Of a stretch of DNA of 64,000 bases, positions 23,695-32,420 are shown one piece after another; the stretch's first letter is position 1; every line of letters begins with the position of its first letter. The notes beneath the pieces are model-generated. The model did no database searches, was not told where the DNA came from, and saw only the letters and a program-made list of their open reading frames with translations. The position numbers and the translations under genes are program-made. Origin of the DNA: JBCCBV01 sp039033855 (GTDB lineage: Bacteria; Planctomycetota; Phycisphaerae; Phycisphaerales; Phycisphaeraceae). Location: assembly GCA_039033855.1 (NCBI GenBank), contig JBCCBV010000010.1, positions 44,827-108,826 on the forward strand, given 5' to 3'.

Positions 23695-25371
23695 ATGGGT
23701 ACTTGCCTGCTGAAGATCCGGCGGCTCGGGCTAAGCCTGGGGATGCTTACGATTGCGCTTGGACATGGGGGCTCCATTGCCAAGGCGGCGACATTCCACC
23801 CGGTCGTGCTCTCGGGTGAGAGCACGCCGGACGCTGGAGAAGACATCCGGTTCACGTCGTTTTCTAGCCCTGCGATTAATCGCCATGGACAGGTTGCGTT
23901 TCGTGCGAACATCCTCGGACCAGGGGTTCCGCACTCGTATCGCACTGGTCTTTATGCGGGCGGAACCGGCTCGTTGCGTCCGCTGATGCGAGCCGGGGCG
24001 CCTCTCGGCGATGGCCTTGTGGCCGAAGGGTTTGGGATCGTCACGATCGACGACAGCAATCGCGCACACTTTGCGGCGGCCGTCCTGCCCGAAGGGGAAA
24101 CACGATTTCAGAGCGCTTGGTTCACGGAAACGCATTCCGGGCCTGAGCTGGCGCTCGAACCGGGCGGTGTGGCCTTAGTAGAGGGCGAACCCGTGAAGCT
24201 CCATCTCGTAAGCAACCATCTGGTGGCTCGTAACGGCGACGTGTACTTCAAGACCCTGCTTCAGCAACCGATAGACGGAAGCCCCTTGCTTGGGGCTGTG
24301 CTGCGACTGAGGGACGGCGTACTTGACGTGGTCTCGCGCGAGGGAGATGCGATTCACGGGGCGCCTACTCCGTCGATCTACCGGAGTGGGATCCCTTTCG
24401 TCTTACCCCTTGGCAACCGCCTTGGCGACTATGCCGTCATCCAAAAAGTCACGCGCTTGTCGGATGGAAGAAACGGCGATGGGCTGATGGTGCATCGGGA
24501 CGGCGAGACACGGCTGTTGTACGACACGCTCCACCATTGGGAAGAGTCACCCTTCGAGAACGGTCGGTTCGGTGACATTCTCAAACTGGGTTTCAATGAT
24601 GCGGGGACGATCGTCTTCAATAGCAACGAGGGGATCTATCAGAAGGAAGAAGGCCCGTTGCGACAGGTGGTGAGAATCAGAGATCAGGCCCCGGGCTCTC
24701 CGGAGGGCGTGGTCTTTGTGAATACGTTCGAGACTTGGTTGAGCGGCCGTGGGGATGTGGTCTTTGAAGCCAGGCTGGGCGGGCCCGGGGTGACAAGTTC
24801 TAGCGACGAAGGGTTGTACGTTTACCGAAACGCTGAGGTAAAGGAGATCGCGCGGCTCGGTGGTGCGGCGCCGGGGGCGAGCCCGGAGCAAGTGTTCCGG
24901 ACGCTAGACCCGCCTCTCATGAATGCTCGGGGCCAGATCCTGTTTAGCGGGTATCTCACCGGATCTGGGATTAGCGCATCCAACGATCGTGGTTTATGGA
25001 TGCTCGGGCCTGAGGGCGACCGGGATTTACTGCTGCGAGAGGGAGACTGGATCGATATCGATCCGAGCCTGATCGGAACTGACCTTCGGCAGGTGGCGCA
25101 CTTCTTCCTGCACTCGACGCGCGATGGAACGGGAGGCGAAGACGCCAGGCTTCGAAGCCTGAACGACGCGGGGCAGCTGGCGTTCTCTGCGCAGTTCACG
25201 GACGGGTCATGGGGCGTCTTCGTCGCAGAGACGATTACGGCAGTCCCTGCTCCCGGAACGTTTGCCGGACTGGGGGTGGGATTCCTGTTTATCACCCATT
25301 CTCGGCGTCGCGCTCTCGATCGGCTGTTGTCATCGCGAACCAAGCAAACGGTCCGTAAACTCGCGGCATGA
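23695..25371 (+). CDS. Exported NxxGxxAF-repeat protein with PEP-CTERM-like anchor
   Basis: A 558-residue exported protein. After a signal peptide (GLSLGMLTIALGHGGSIAKA) come repeats of about 70-100 residues built round N-x-x-G-x-x-x-F: SPAINRHGQVAFRANI, FNDAGTIVFNS, MNARGQILFSGY, LNDAGQLAFSAQF. This is the 'choice-of-anchor' tandem-repeat type that I associate with planctomycetes. The C-terminus VPAPGTFAGLGVGFLFITHSRRR is a VPxPG motif, a hydrophobic segment and a basic tail, like a PEP-CTERM sorting signal. The start at 23695 is preferred because GGAG sits seven bases before it. Its stop overlaps the hemL start as ATGA. No exosortase lies in the window. Confidence 0.84.
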   Translation: MGTCLLKIRRLGLSLGMLTIALGHGGSIAKAATFHPVVLSGESTPDAGEDIRFTSFSSPAINRHGQVAFRANILGPGVPHSYRTGLYAGGTGSLRPLMRAGAPLGDGLVAEGFGIVTIDDSNRAHFAAAVLPEGETRFQSAWFTETHSGPELALEPGGVALVEGEPVKLHLVSNHLVARNGDVYFKTLLQQPIDGSPLLGAVLRLRDGVLDVVSREGDAIHGAPTPSIYRSGIPFVLPLGNRLGDYAVIQKVTRLSDGRNGDGLMVHRDGETRLLYDTLHHWEESPFENGRFGDILKLGFNDAGTIVFNSNEGIYQKEEGPLRQVVRIRDQAPGSPEGVVFVNTFETWLSGRGDVVFEARLGGPGVTSSSDEGLYVYRNAEVKEIARLGGAAPGASPEQVFRTLDPPLMNARGQILFSGYLTGSGISASNDRGLWMLGPEGDRDLLLREGDWIDIDPSLIGTDLRQVAHFFLHSTRDGTGGEDARLRSLNDAGQLAFSAQFTDGSWGVFVAETITAVPAPGTFAGLGVGFLFITHSRRRALDRLLSSRTKQTVRKLAA

Positions 25372-26741
25372 GCAAGTCCAAGGGATCAAGCGGGGGGGCG
25401 AGCGGAACCGTGGTCGAGGCCGGGTCGGCGGAGCAAGCCTTCGCCAAATCTATTGCGGCGCACGAGCGTGCCAAGCGTGTGATGCCGGGCGGGGTGAGTT
25501 CGCCGGTGCGCAGCTTCGCGGCGGTGGGCGGGTCGCCGGTGACGGTGCAAGAGGGCCGGGGCTGCCGGGTGACCGACGTCGACGGCCACGCGTACGTCGA
25601 TTACGTGATGTCGTACGGGCCGCTGATCCTCGGCCATACGTCCGAGGCGGTGTCGGCGGCGCTGTCGAAGGCGGTCGGCCACGGCTGGACGTTCGGCATG
25701 CCCACGCGCGGCGAAACCGAACTGGCCGAAGCGATCGTGGACGCCGTGCCGGGCGTCGAGGTCGTCCGGATGGTCAACAGCGGGACCGAGGCCGCGATGT
25801 CGGCGGTGCGCCTGGCCCGGGGCTACACCGGCCGGCCCAAGGTCATCAAGTGCGTCGGCTGCTACCACGGCCACGTCGACGGGCTGCTGGTCGATGCGGG
25901 CAGCGGCGCGGCGTCGCTGGGCACGCCGAGTTCGCCGGGCGTTCCGTCGGCGGTGGCGGCCGAAACGATCACCGTGCCTTACAACGACCTCGGAGCGGTC
26001 AAGCGGGCGTTCGAGGCGTATCCCGATCAGGTCGCGGCGATGGCCGTCGAACCGGTCGCCGGCAACATGGGCTTGGTCCCGCCGACCGAGGGCTACCTGC
26101 GCGGCCTGCGCGACCTGTGCGAACGCCACGGCGCCCTGCTGCTGTTCGACGAGGTCATGAGCGGGTTCCGCGTGGCCTACGGCGGCGCGCAGGAGCTCTA
26201 CGGCGTGACCCCCGACCTCACCTGCCTGGGCAAGGTGGTTGGCGGCGGCCTGCCTTGCGCGGCCTACGGCGGGCGCGAAGACGTGATGCGCCACGTGGCG
26301 CCCGACGGGCCGGTGTATCAGGCCGGCACGCTCAGCGGCAACCCGCTTGCGATGGCCGCGGGCCTGGCCACGCTCGAGCAGCTGCGTGACGCCGAGCTGG
26401 CGCACTACGCCGACCTGGAAGCCGCGGGCGAGCAGTTGGCCGAAGGCCTGCGCGAGGCCGCCGAGAAAGCCGGATGCCCGATCACCGTGCAGCGGGTCGG
26501 TTCGATGTTGACGGTGTTTTTTCCCGAAGAGGCGGGGCAGCCCATCACGAATTACGCCGAGGCGGCAGAGACGTCGTCCGAACGCTTCACCGCGTTCTTC
26601 CACGGCCTGCTTCGACGCGGGGTGATGATCCCGCCGGCCCGGTTCGAGTGCTGGTTCCTGTCGACCGTGCACGACGACGACGCGATCCGCTCGACCCTGC
26701 TGGCGGCGCAAGAGGCGTTCGCCGAAGCGGGCAGGGCGTAA
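25368..26741 (+). CDS. hemL: Glutamate-1-semialdehyde 2,1-aminomutase
   Basis: A PLP enzyme making 5-aminolevulinate for tetrapyrrole synthesis by the C5 pathway. The 457 residues show ERAKRVMPGGVSSPVRSF at the N-terminus, the PLP phosphate-binding VNSGTEAAMSAVRLARG, YHGHVDGLLVDAGSG, LLFDEVMSGFRVA, and the Schiff-base lysine 289 in CLGKVVGGGLPCAAYGG. The first 25 residues are a Ser/Gly-rich extension. Its ATG overlaps the stop of the upstream exported-protein gene by four bases, an unexpected coupling. It converges on a gene for a SOUL haem-binding protein with 24 bases between the stops. Confidence 0.96.
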   Translation: MSKSKGSSGGASGTVVEAGSAEQAFAKSIAAHERAKRVMPGGVSSPVRSFAAVGGSPVTVQEGRGCRVTDVDGHAYVDYVMSYGPLILGHTSEAVSAALSKAVGHGWTFGMPTRGETELAEAIVDAVPGVEVVRMVNSGTEAAMSAVRLARGYTGRPKVIKCVGCYHGHVDGLLVDAGSGAASLGTPSSPGVPSAVAAETITVPYNDLGAVKRAFEAYPDQVAAMAVEPVAGNMGLVPPTEGYLRGLRDLCERHGALLLFDEVMSGFRVAYGGAQELYGVTPDLTCLGKVVGGGLPCAAYGGREDVMRHVAPDGPVYQAGTLSGNPLAMAAGLATLEQLRDAELAHYADLEAAGEQLAEGLREAAEKAGCPITVQRVGSMLTVFFPEEAGQPITNYAEAAETSSERFTAFFHGLLRRGVMIPPARFECWFLSTVHDDDAIRSTLLAAQEAFAEAGRA

Positions 26742-26765
26742 CCACCCCGACGCGGCGCTGCGGTC

Positions 26766-27587
26766 TTACTCGGCGGGTTGGGTGGCCGGCGTATCGACGG
26801 GCGTGTTGTCTGCGGCGGTGTCACCGTTGTCCGAAGCGGCGCCGGGGTCGATGCGGACGACCGGCATCTGAACCTCGGCGTACTTGGCCCAGTCGGGCAC
26901 CATCGGGCTGTTGTAGCCGAGCCAGCGGGGCTCGCCCGTCGGTTTCCACGTGTCGGCGTGGTCGTCGAGCCAGGCTTCGAGGGCCTGCACGGCGGTGGTC
27001 ATGCGCGGTCCGCTCATGCCGCCACGTACGCCGATGCTGACGACGTCTTGGGCGGGGACATCCACAACCTTGACGCTGTCGGCCGGGCCGGTGTGGCCGA
27101 CTTCGGTCGAGGGGTAGAGGAAGGCCATGGACGTCATCGCCGAGCGGCCGATGGGCGGGGCGCCGAGCGCGTCGTCGGCGGGGGCATCGAAGGTCATTTC
27201 CACCGGCGCGGTCATGGGGATGTCTTCGGCCTGGATGTGGCGGAACAGCCGGCCGAAGGCGCCGTTCATGCCGCGGTCGGCGTCGGCGGGCCGCCGCTCG
27301 GCCACGGCTGCGCGATAGGTGGGCAGGCGGAGCAGGTGGACCTGACCCACCGGGGTCGGGTCGGGCCAGCCCTCGGGGGTCTTGGCCTCGCGTACGGCCC
27401 AGTTGGGGTCGATCTTGCCCTCCGCGGCGGCGGCAGGCTCAACGGCGACATCGGCAGATGCTTCGGCCTCCTCGTCGGCGCCCGACTGGGCGCAGGCGGG
27501 CAGCGCCAGGGCCGTTAACAGGGCCAGCCCGGGCAGGGTTGCGGCGGTGGGGAAAGCAGTGCGGAAGGCGTTGGGGCGAAACGGCAT
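26766..27587 (-). CDS. SOUL family haem-binding lipoprotein
   Basis: A 273-residue exported protein of the SOUL/HEBP family, whose members bind tetrapyrroles. The signal peptide ends in a lipobox-like LPAC (cysteine about residue 32), followed by an acidic/Ala linker. The SOUL domain includes GAFGRLFRHIQAEDIPMTAPVEM (the conserved NIPMTxPV region), SIGVRGGMSGPRMTTAVQALEAWL, and EPRWLGYNSPMVPDWAKYAEVQMPV at the end, all recognisable SOUL landmarks. The C-terminal 30 residues are Asp/Thr/Pro-rich. It lies tail to tail with hemL, so a link to haem handling is plausible but not shown. Confidence 0.88.
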   Translation of the reverse strand: MPFRPNAFRTAFPTAATLPGLALLTALALPACAQSGADEEAEASADVAVEPAAAAEGKIDPNWAVREAKTPEGWPDPTPVGQVHLLRLPTYRAAVAERRPADADRGMNGAFGRLFRHIQAEDIPMTAPVEMTFDAPADDALGAPPIGRSAMTSMAFLYPSTEVGHTGPADSVKVVDVPAQDVVSIGVRGGMSGPRMTTAVQALEAWLDDHADTWKPTGEPRWLGYNSPMVPDWAKYAEVQMPVVRIDPGAASDNGDTAADNTPVDTPATQPAE

Positions 27588-27719
27588 GGCGGGGCTCCGA
27601 GACGGGTGTCGATAAGAAGCGGTCGGGCGGACCCGCCGAGGCGCGGGTGTGGGTACGATCGACTATTCGCACCGGCCGTGGGGTCGGATGCACCCCGCCC
27701 GCTGCCGACGAGTCTTCCG

Positions 27720-29396
27720 ATGACCACCGCTGCGCCGCCCCGCACGTTCAAGATCCTGGCCGCTGACAAGCTCGCCCCCGAGGGGTTGGCGGCCATCGAA
27801 TCCGAGCCCGACGCCGAGCTGGTCAACAAGCCCGGGTTGACCGAGGCCGAATACGCCGACCTGCTGGCCGCCGGCGGGATCGAGGCCATGATCGTCCGCT
27901 CGGGCATTCAGGTCACACCGGCGATGCTCGAGAACCCCGGGGACCTGAAGGTCATCGCCCGGGCCGGCGTCGGGGTCGACAACATCGACCTGCCCGCGGC
28001 CACGGCCAAGGGCATCGTGGTGGTCAACACCGCCGAGGCCTCGACGCTGACCACGGCCGAGCACGCCTTCGCCCTGATGATGGCCCTCGCGCGCAACATC
28101 GGCCCGGCGTATCGGCGGATGACCGAAGGCGGCTGGGACCGCTCGAAGTTCCAGGGCCGTCAACTCGCCGGGAAGAAGCTGGGCGTGGTCGGGTTCGGGC
28201 GCATCGGTCGGGCCGTGGCCGAGCGCGCGCTCGCGTTCGAGATGGACGTGGCGGCCTTCGACCCGGTCTACCCCCACGCCACGGCGCTCGACGGCCGGGT
28301 GAAGATGGTCTCGGACTTTCAGGAACTCATCCCGACCTGCGACATCCTGACCTTCCACGTGCCGCTGAACGACCACACCCGCGGCATGCTGGGCGACGAC
28401 GCTTTCGGCAAATGCAAAAAGGGCGTGATGGTGGTCAACGCGGCCCGTGGCGGCGTGGTGGACGAGCAGGCCGTGCTCCGGGCGCTCGATTCGGGCCAAT
28501 GTGGCGGCGCGGCGCTCGACGTGTTCACCAGCGAGCCGCCGCCGGAAGACTCGCCCCTGCGCAGCCACCCCAAGCTTCTGGTGACGCCGCACCTCGGCGC
28601 CAGCACGAAAGAAGCTCAGCAGGCGGTCAGCGTGGACGCGGCCGCGGCGTGCCTGGCGTTCTTGCGCGGGCAGGGCGTGCGCGGCGCGGTCAACGCCCCG
28701 GGCTTGCGGGTCGACCTGGACCCCACGCAGAAAGTGTTTGTCGACCTGGCGTCGCGCATGGGGTCGCTGCTGGCGCCGATGATCACCCGCGGCATGGCCC
28801 GGGTGGAGGTCGAGGCCTGCGGCGAAACGCCGGCGTCGATCGCGTCGATGATCCAGCGGTCGGCCCTGGTCGGACTGCTGACGCCGCACCTGGCCGATCC
28901 GGTGAACCTGGTCAACGCCGCCAGCGTGGCCGAGGCCCGGGGCATCGAGCTGCGCACGGTCGAAAGCGACCAGCCCGGCGCCCGCGGCCCGCACGTTGTG
29001 GTCACGGTGCACCCGCCCCGCGGCGCAGACACCGACCCGGCGCACCCCGCCGACCGCACCCGCCGGATCGTGGGTCAGGTGTTCGACGACCTGCGGCCCC
29101 GCGTGGTCGAGATCAACGGCTACGCCATGGACATGGTGCCCGAAGGTCCGATGATGATCTTGCTCAACGAAGACCGGCCGGGGATGATCGGCCTGGTGGG
29201 TCGCGAAATGGGCGAGGCCGGCGTGAACATCGCCGACATGACCATCAGCCGGCGCACCGGCTCGGACGGCCAGCGCAACGCGCTGCAGGTGCTCAAGCTC
29301 GACGAACCCGCGCCCCCGGCCGTGCTCGAACAGATGGCCAGGCAGCCCGGCATCGACAAGGTGGCCCAGGTCGTGCTCGGTCCGGCGCCGAAGTAA
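27720..29396 (+). CDS. serA: D-3-phosphoglycerate dehydrogenase
   Basis: SerA oxidises 3-phosphoglycerate to 3-phosphohydroxypyruvate, the first step of serine synthesis. The 558-residue protein is the long form: substrate- and nucleotide-binding domains (ARAGVGVDNIDLPAAT, GVVGFGRIGRAVAERAL, NAARGGVVDEQAVLRAL, LLVTPHLGASTKEAQ), an intervening domain, and a C-terminal ACT domain (GPMMILLNEDRPGMIGLVGREM) likely to bind serine. The start at 27720 is the ATG directly before the family N-terminus. It is divergent from the SOUL gene by about 130 bases. Confidence 0.96.
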   Translation: MTTAAPPRTFKILAADKLAPEGLAAIESEPDAELVNKPGLTEAEYADLLAAGGIEAMIVRSGIQVTPAMLENPGDLKVIARAGVGVDNIDLPAATAKGIVVVNTAEASTLTTAEHAFALMMALARNIGPAYRRMTEGGWDRSKFQGRQLAGKKLGVVGFGRIGRAVAERALAFEMDVAAFDPVYPHATALDGRVKMVSDFQELIPTCDILTFHVPLNDHTRGMLGDDAFGKCKKGVMVVNAARGGVVDEQAVLRALDSGQCGGAALDVFTSEPPPEDSPLRSHPKLLVTPHLGASTKEAQQAVSVDAAAACLAFLRGQGVRGAVNAPGLRVDLDPTQKVFVDLASRMGSLLAPMITRGMARVEVEACGETPASIASMIQRSALVGLLTPHLADPVNLVNAASVAEARGIELRTVESDQPGARGPHVVVTVHPPRGADTDPAHPADRTRRIVGQVFDDLRPRVVEINGYAMDMVPEGPMMILLNEDRPGMIGLVGREMGEAGVNIADMTISRRTGSDGQRNALQVLKLDEPAPPAVLEQMARQPGIDKVAQVVLGPAPK

Positions 29397-29442
29397 CCCG
29401 ACGTTGCGGCCGGGCCGTCAAGCCCCGCCGAGGGAGTTCCTG

Positions 29443-31125
29443 ATGCGTTGCCCGCGTGGTGTTGCGACCGGTGGCCTGCCCTGGGGCGGAGCCTGCGCCC
29501 CGCTCATGGCGGCGCTGGTGTGCACGGCGCTGTGCTGGTCGACGGCGGGCTGCGGGCCCGGCCGGGCCATCGTCATCCAAATCGACGCCGCCGGCCCGAC
29601 TACGCCGGTGTCGCCTTACGTCTACGGGATCGACGCCGACTCGGCCGAAGCGCCCGACGGCGTGCGCCTGCAACGCTTCGGCGACCGCCGATGGACCACC
29701 TACAACTGGGAGACCAACGCCTCCAACGGCGGCAGCGCCGAGGGCCACCGCAACGACGGCCGGCTGTCCGAGTCCGACTCGCCCGGGGCGGCAGTGGCGG
29801 CACGCGTGCTGGCGGCCTGGCGGCAAGGCGACGCGGCGCTCGTCACCGTGCCCTTGGTCGGCTGGGTGTCCGGCGACAAGGCCGGCCCCGTGCGCGAAGG
29901 CGCCCCGCGCGAGCTGCGCTTCCACCGCAGCCTGGCCCGCAACCCCAGTGCGTTTGGCGTCGACCCCGACCCCGACGACCAGGCGGTGTATCAAGACGAG
30001 TTTGTCCACTGGGCCCAAACGGTGTTGGGCGCCGGGCCCGATCGGCCGTTGTGGTTCGCCCTCGACTATCAGCCGGACCTCTGGCCGCAAGCGCACCCGC
30101 GGGTCCACTCGGCGCCCACGCGTTACGACGAGCTGGCCGAGCTGGCGGTCGAGTACGCCTCGGCGATCAAGAGCGTCGCGCCCGACACGCTGGTGTTCGC
30201 GCCCGGCGTCTCCGGATACGCCGCGGCGATGACGCTGCGCGACGCGCCCGACGCCTTGGGGCGCGGCGCCTTCCTGCCCTGGTACCTCGAGCAGCTCAGC
30301 GAAGGCCGCCGGGGCGAGGCCCGACGGCTGGTCGATGTCATCGACGTACACCACCTGTCCGAAGCCCGGGCCGACGACGACACCCGCGTGACCTTCGGCG
30401 GGGCGGAAGACCACGGCCCGGCCGTCGCCCAGGCCCGGCTGCACGCGGCCCGCTCGCTCTACGACCCGACCTACGCCGAGGACAGCCCGCTGGTGCAAGA
30501 CCGGCTCGATGGCGAGCCCCTGGCGCTCCTGCCCCGTCTGCGGGCGACTTTGGCCGAGCACAAGCCCGAAGCGCAGCTGGCGATCGGCGCCTACAGCTTC
30601 GGCGGAGCCGGCCACATCAGCGGCGGCGTGGCCCAGGCCGAGGCGCTCGGCGCCATGGCCAGCCAAGGCGTGTTCGCCTCGTCCTGGCGGCGCATGGAAA
30701 ACCGCTTCGGCCTGCTCGACTACGTCATGGGGGCCTTCGCCCTTTACACCGATTACAACGGCCAAGGCGCGGGCTTCGGCGACCGGGCCCTGGCCACCAC
30801 GACCGAGTCGCCGGACAAAATCGCGGCCTTCGCCAGCCTGGACTCCGATCGCCCCGACGTGATGGTGGCCGTGCTCATCAACCGCACCGACTCTTCGCAG
30901 CGCGTCGAGCTCGACTTTGCCGGCGGCTTCGCGTGGTCGCGCAGCGCACGGTTCGAGATGCGCGACGGCCAACCGGCCCCCGCGCCGGGCCGGGGCGAGG
31001 TTCGTATTCTGGAAAAAACCGGAGGAACACGGCTGGTCTTGCCGCCGGTCAGCGTGACGGTGCTTGAGCTGTCGGGCGGCGCCCCCCTGCCGGAAATCGC
31101 CGGCGTGGCCGACGCCCGACCGTGA
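29443..31125 (+). CDS. GH44-like lipoprotein, apparently lacking catalytic glutamates
   Basis: A 560-residue lipoprotein (signal peptide with STAGC lipobox, Cys about 37) with the fold signature of glycoside hydrolase family 44 (endoglucanase/xyloglucanase): RFGDRRWTTYNWETNASNGG, DVIDVHHL, RSLYDPTYAEDS, and GGAGHISGGVAQAEALGAM. In active GH44 enzymes the acid/base Glu sits in a D-N-E-P motif and the nucleophile in a T-E-Y-N motif. Here the aligned stretches read LDYQPDLW (Gln at about 210) and IGAYSFGG (Ala at about 383). It may therefore be a non-catalytic glycan-binding protein. The start at 29443 has GAGGGAG before it; serA ends 46 bases upstream. Confidence 0.82.
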   Translation: MRCPRGVATGGLPWGGACAPLMAALVCTALCWSTAGCGPGRAIVIQIDAAGPTTPVSPYVYGIDADSAEAPDGVRLQRFGDRRWTTYNWETNASNGGSAEGHRNDGRLSESDSPGAAVAARVLAAWRQGDAALVTVPLVGWVSGDKAGPVREGAPRELRFHRSLARNPSAFGVDPDPDDQAVYQDEFVHWAQTVLGAGPDRPLWFALDYQPDLWPQAHPRVHSAPTRYDELAELAVEYASAIKSVAPDTLVFAPGVSGYAAAMTLRDAPDALGRGAFLPWYLEQLSEGRRGEARRLVDVIDVHHLSEARADDDTRVTFGGAEDHGPAVAQARLHAARSLYDPTYAEDSPLVQDRLDGEPLALLPRLRATLAEHKPEAQLAIGAYSFGGAGHISGGVAQAEALGAMASQGVFASSWRRMENRFGLLDYVMGAFALYTDYNGQGAGFGDRALATTTESPDKIAAFASLDSDRPDVMVAVLINRTDSSQRVELDFAGGFAWSRSARFEMRDGQPAPAPGRGEVRILEKTGGTRLVLPPVSVTVLELSGGAPLPEIAGVADARP

Positions 31126-31146
31126 GGTCGTGATCGGTCTGACGCA

Positions 31147-31614
31147 TCACCCGCGGCTCGGCGGCGGCGCATCGAGCCGGACCTTGCCGGTATCCGGACA
31201 AACGAGCTCTTCGTGCAAGGCCTGGCCGCATTCGGGGCAGTCGTCGGCGTCGGGCGTGCCCTGCAGGTCGTACCCGCACCGCGGGCAATGGCCGGAGTCG
31301 TGCCAGTCCGCGCGGCGCTGGCCGTGTCGGACATGACGCCAGGCGAGCACGCCGAGCACCAGCACCGTGGCCTGCGCCGCCCACACCCAGGGTGTATCGA
31401 GCCAAACGTAGGCCCCGTAGAGGGCGAAGCCCACCGGCCAAAGCCCCCATGCCGTGACCCAGATCATGCGCACCCGGGCCCGGTCCGCGGGGGTCCACGG
31501 GCGCTTGCGTCGATCCGGCACGGTCATGATGGTGACGGCCATCGTCGCCTCGAACGTCACCACGACGCCCACCACGATGAGCAACGGCCAGCCAATGACA
31601 CTCCACGCCGCCAC
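31147..31614 (-). CDS. Membrane protein with C-terminal zinc ribbon
   Basis: A 155-residue protein with three membrane helices (WPLLIVVGVVVTFEATMAV, VTAWGLWPVGFALYGAYVWL, WVWAAQATVLVLGVLAW) and a cytoplasmic-type zinc ribbon, CPRCGYDL plus CPECG (about residues 110-130), a signature common in planctomycete hypothetical proteins. The start is a GTG at 31614 preceded by GAGGAGAGG. It follows the REC-Fis regulator on the same strand after 95 bases. Function unknown. Confidence 0.75.
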   Translation of the reverse strand: MAAWSVIGWPLLIVVGVVVTFEATMAVTIMTVPDRRKRPWTPADRARVRMIWVTAWGLWPVGFALYGAYVWLDTPWVWAAQATVLVLGVLAWRHVRHGQRRADWHDSGHCPRCGYDLQGTPDADDCPECGQALHEELVCPDTGKVRLDAPPPSRG

Positions 31615-31709
31615 GGGCAGCCTCTCCTCGCTTGGGTGGACGCCGGGGAGCGCCGCGGGTGGTTGCGGTTCGGCCAGGCCGACGCGCAGGCGCAGCGACC
31701 ACAGCCGGC

Positions 31710-32420
31710 TCAGGCGGGTTGCGGTCGGTCCAAGTCCGGCCGGTCCAGCCCGTGCCGCTGCGCCTTCTTGTAGAGCGTAGCGCGGTTGAGGCCGAGACGG
31801 CGGGCGGCCTCGGCACGGGTGACGCCCGGCTCTTGCATCGCCCTTCGCAGCAGTGCGCGCTCAACGGCGTCGAGCGTCTGCCGCAACGGTCGGTCCGCTG
31901 GCAACGACAACGCAACGCGATGGTCTTCGACCGCGACCTCGACCTCCGCCCCACCGGCCGCTTGCGGTGCTTCTTCCGAGGGAGATTCCGCATCCAACGC
32001 CAGCGGGCGCGTCAGCCGGTATCGCTCGGCCACGGCGTGAACCGTTTGCTCCAGACGCTCGGCATCGACGGGCTTGGCCAAAACCGAAGAGGCGCCGGCT
32101 TCGAGCCATGCGGCGTGGCGCATCGGCGTAACGAACGGGCACAGGGCGATCCAGCCGGGCGATTCACCCGCGGCGCCGAGCAACGCCTGCGCACGGCCGA
32201 CCGTTTCGACCCCGATCCCCGCGTCGACCACCACCGCCGCCAAAGGCGACTCCCCGTCGCGCACCAACGCCTCGGCCGAAGAGTCCCAACGGCAATGCCA
32301 CCCCGCATCGGCGAGCGACTCGGCGCACGCCAAGCCGAGCGCGCGGTCGTGGCTGAGCACCGCTAGCGACACCTGCGACCGGAGCTGGGCGCCGGGGTCA
32401 GGCCGCTTGGGGCGGGGCAT
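31710..32420 (-). CDS. Response-regulator-like protein with Fis-type HTH
   Basis: A 236-residue protein with an N-terminal receiver-like domain (residues 15-130) and a C-terminal Fis-type helix-turn-helix (VTRAEAARRLGLNRATLYKKAQRHG, about 200-225), the short ActR/PrrA-like layout without a sigma-54 ATPase domain. The receiver is degenerate. The acidic pair normally near residue 20 reads SHD, while a likely phospho-acceptor Asp (AVVVDAG) and Lys (VLAKPVDA) remain. Its start lies inside the end of the upstream reading frame (23-base overlap). No sensor kinase is adjacent. The target is unknown. Confidence 0.8.
   Translation of the reverse strand: MPRPKRPDPGAQLRSQVSLAVLSHDRALGLACAESLADAGWHCRWDSSAEALVRDGESPLAAVVVDAGIGVETVGRAQALLGAAGESPGWIALCPFVTPMRHAAWLEAGASSVLAKPVDAERLEQTVHAVAERYRLTRPLALDAESPSEEAPQAAGGAEVEVAVEDHRVALSLPADRPLRQTLDAVERALLRRAMQEPGVTRAEAARRLGLNRATLYKKAQRHGLDRPDLDRPQPA

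Noticed and set aside
25386..26711. 441-codon minus-strand frame opposite hemL
   Set aside because: His/Arg/Gln-rich shadow with no domain; hemL is unambiguous.
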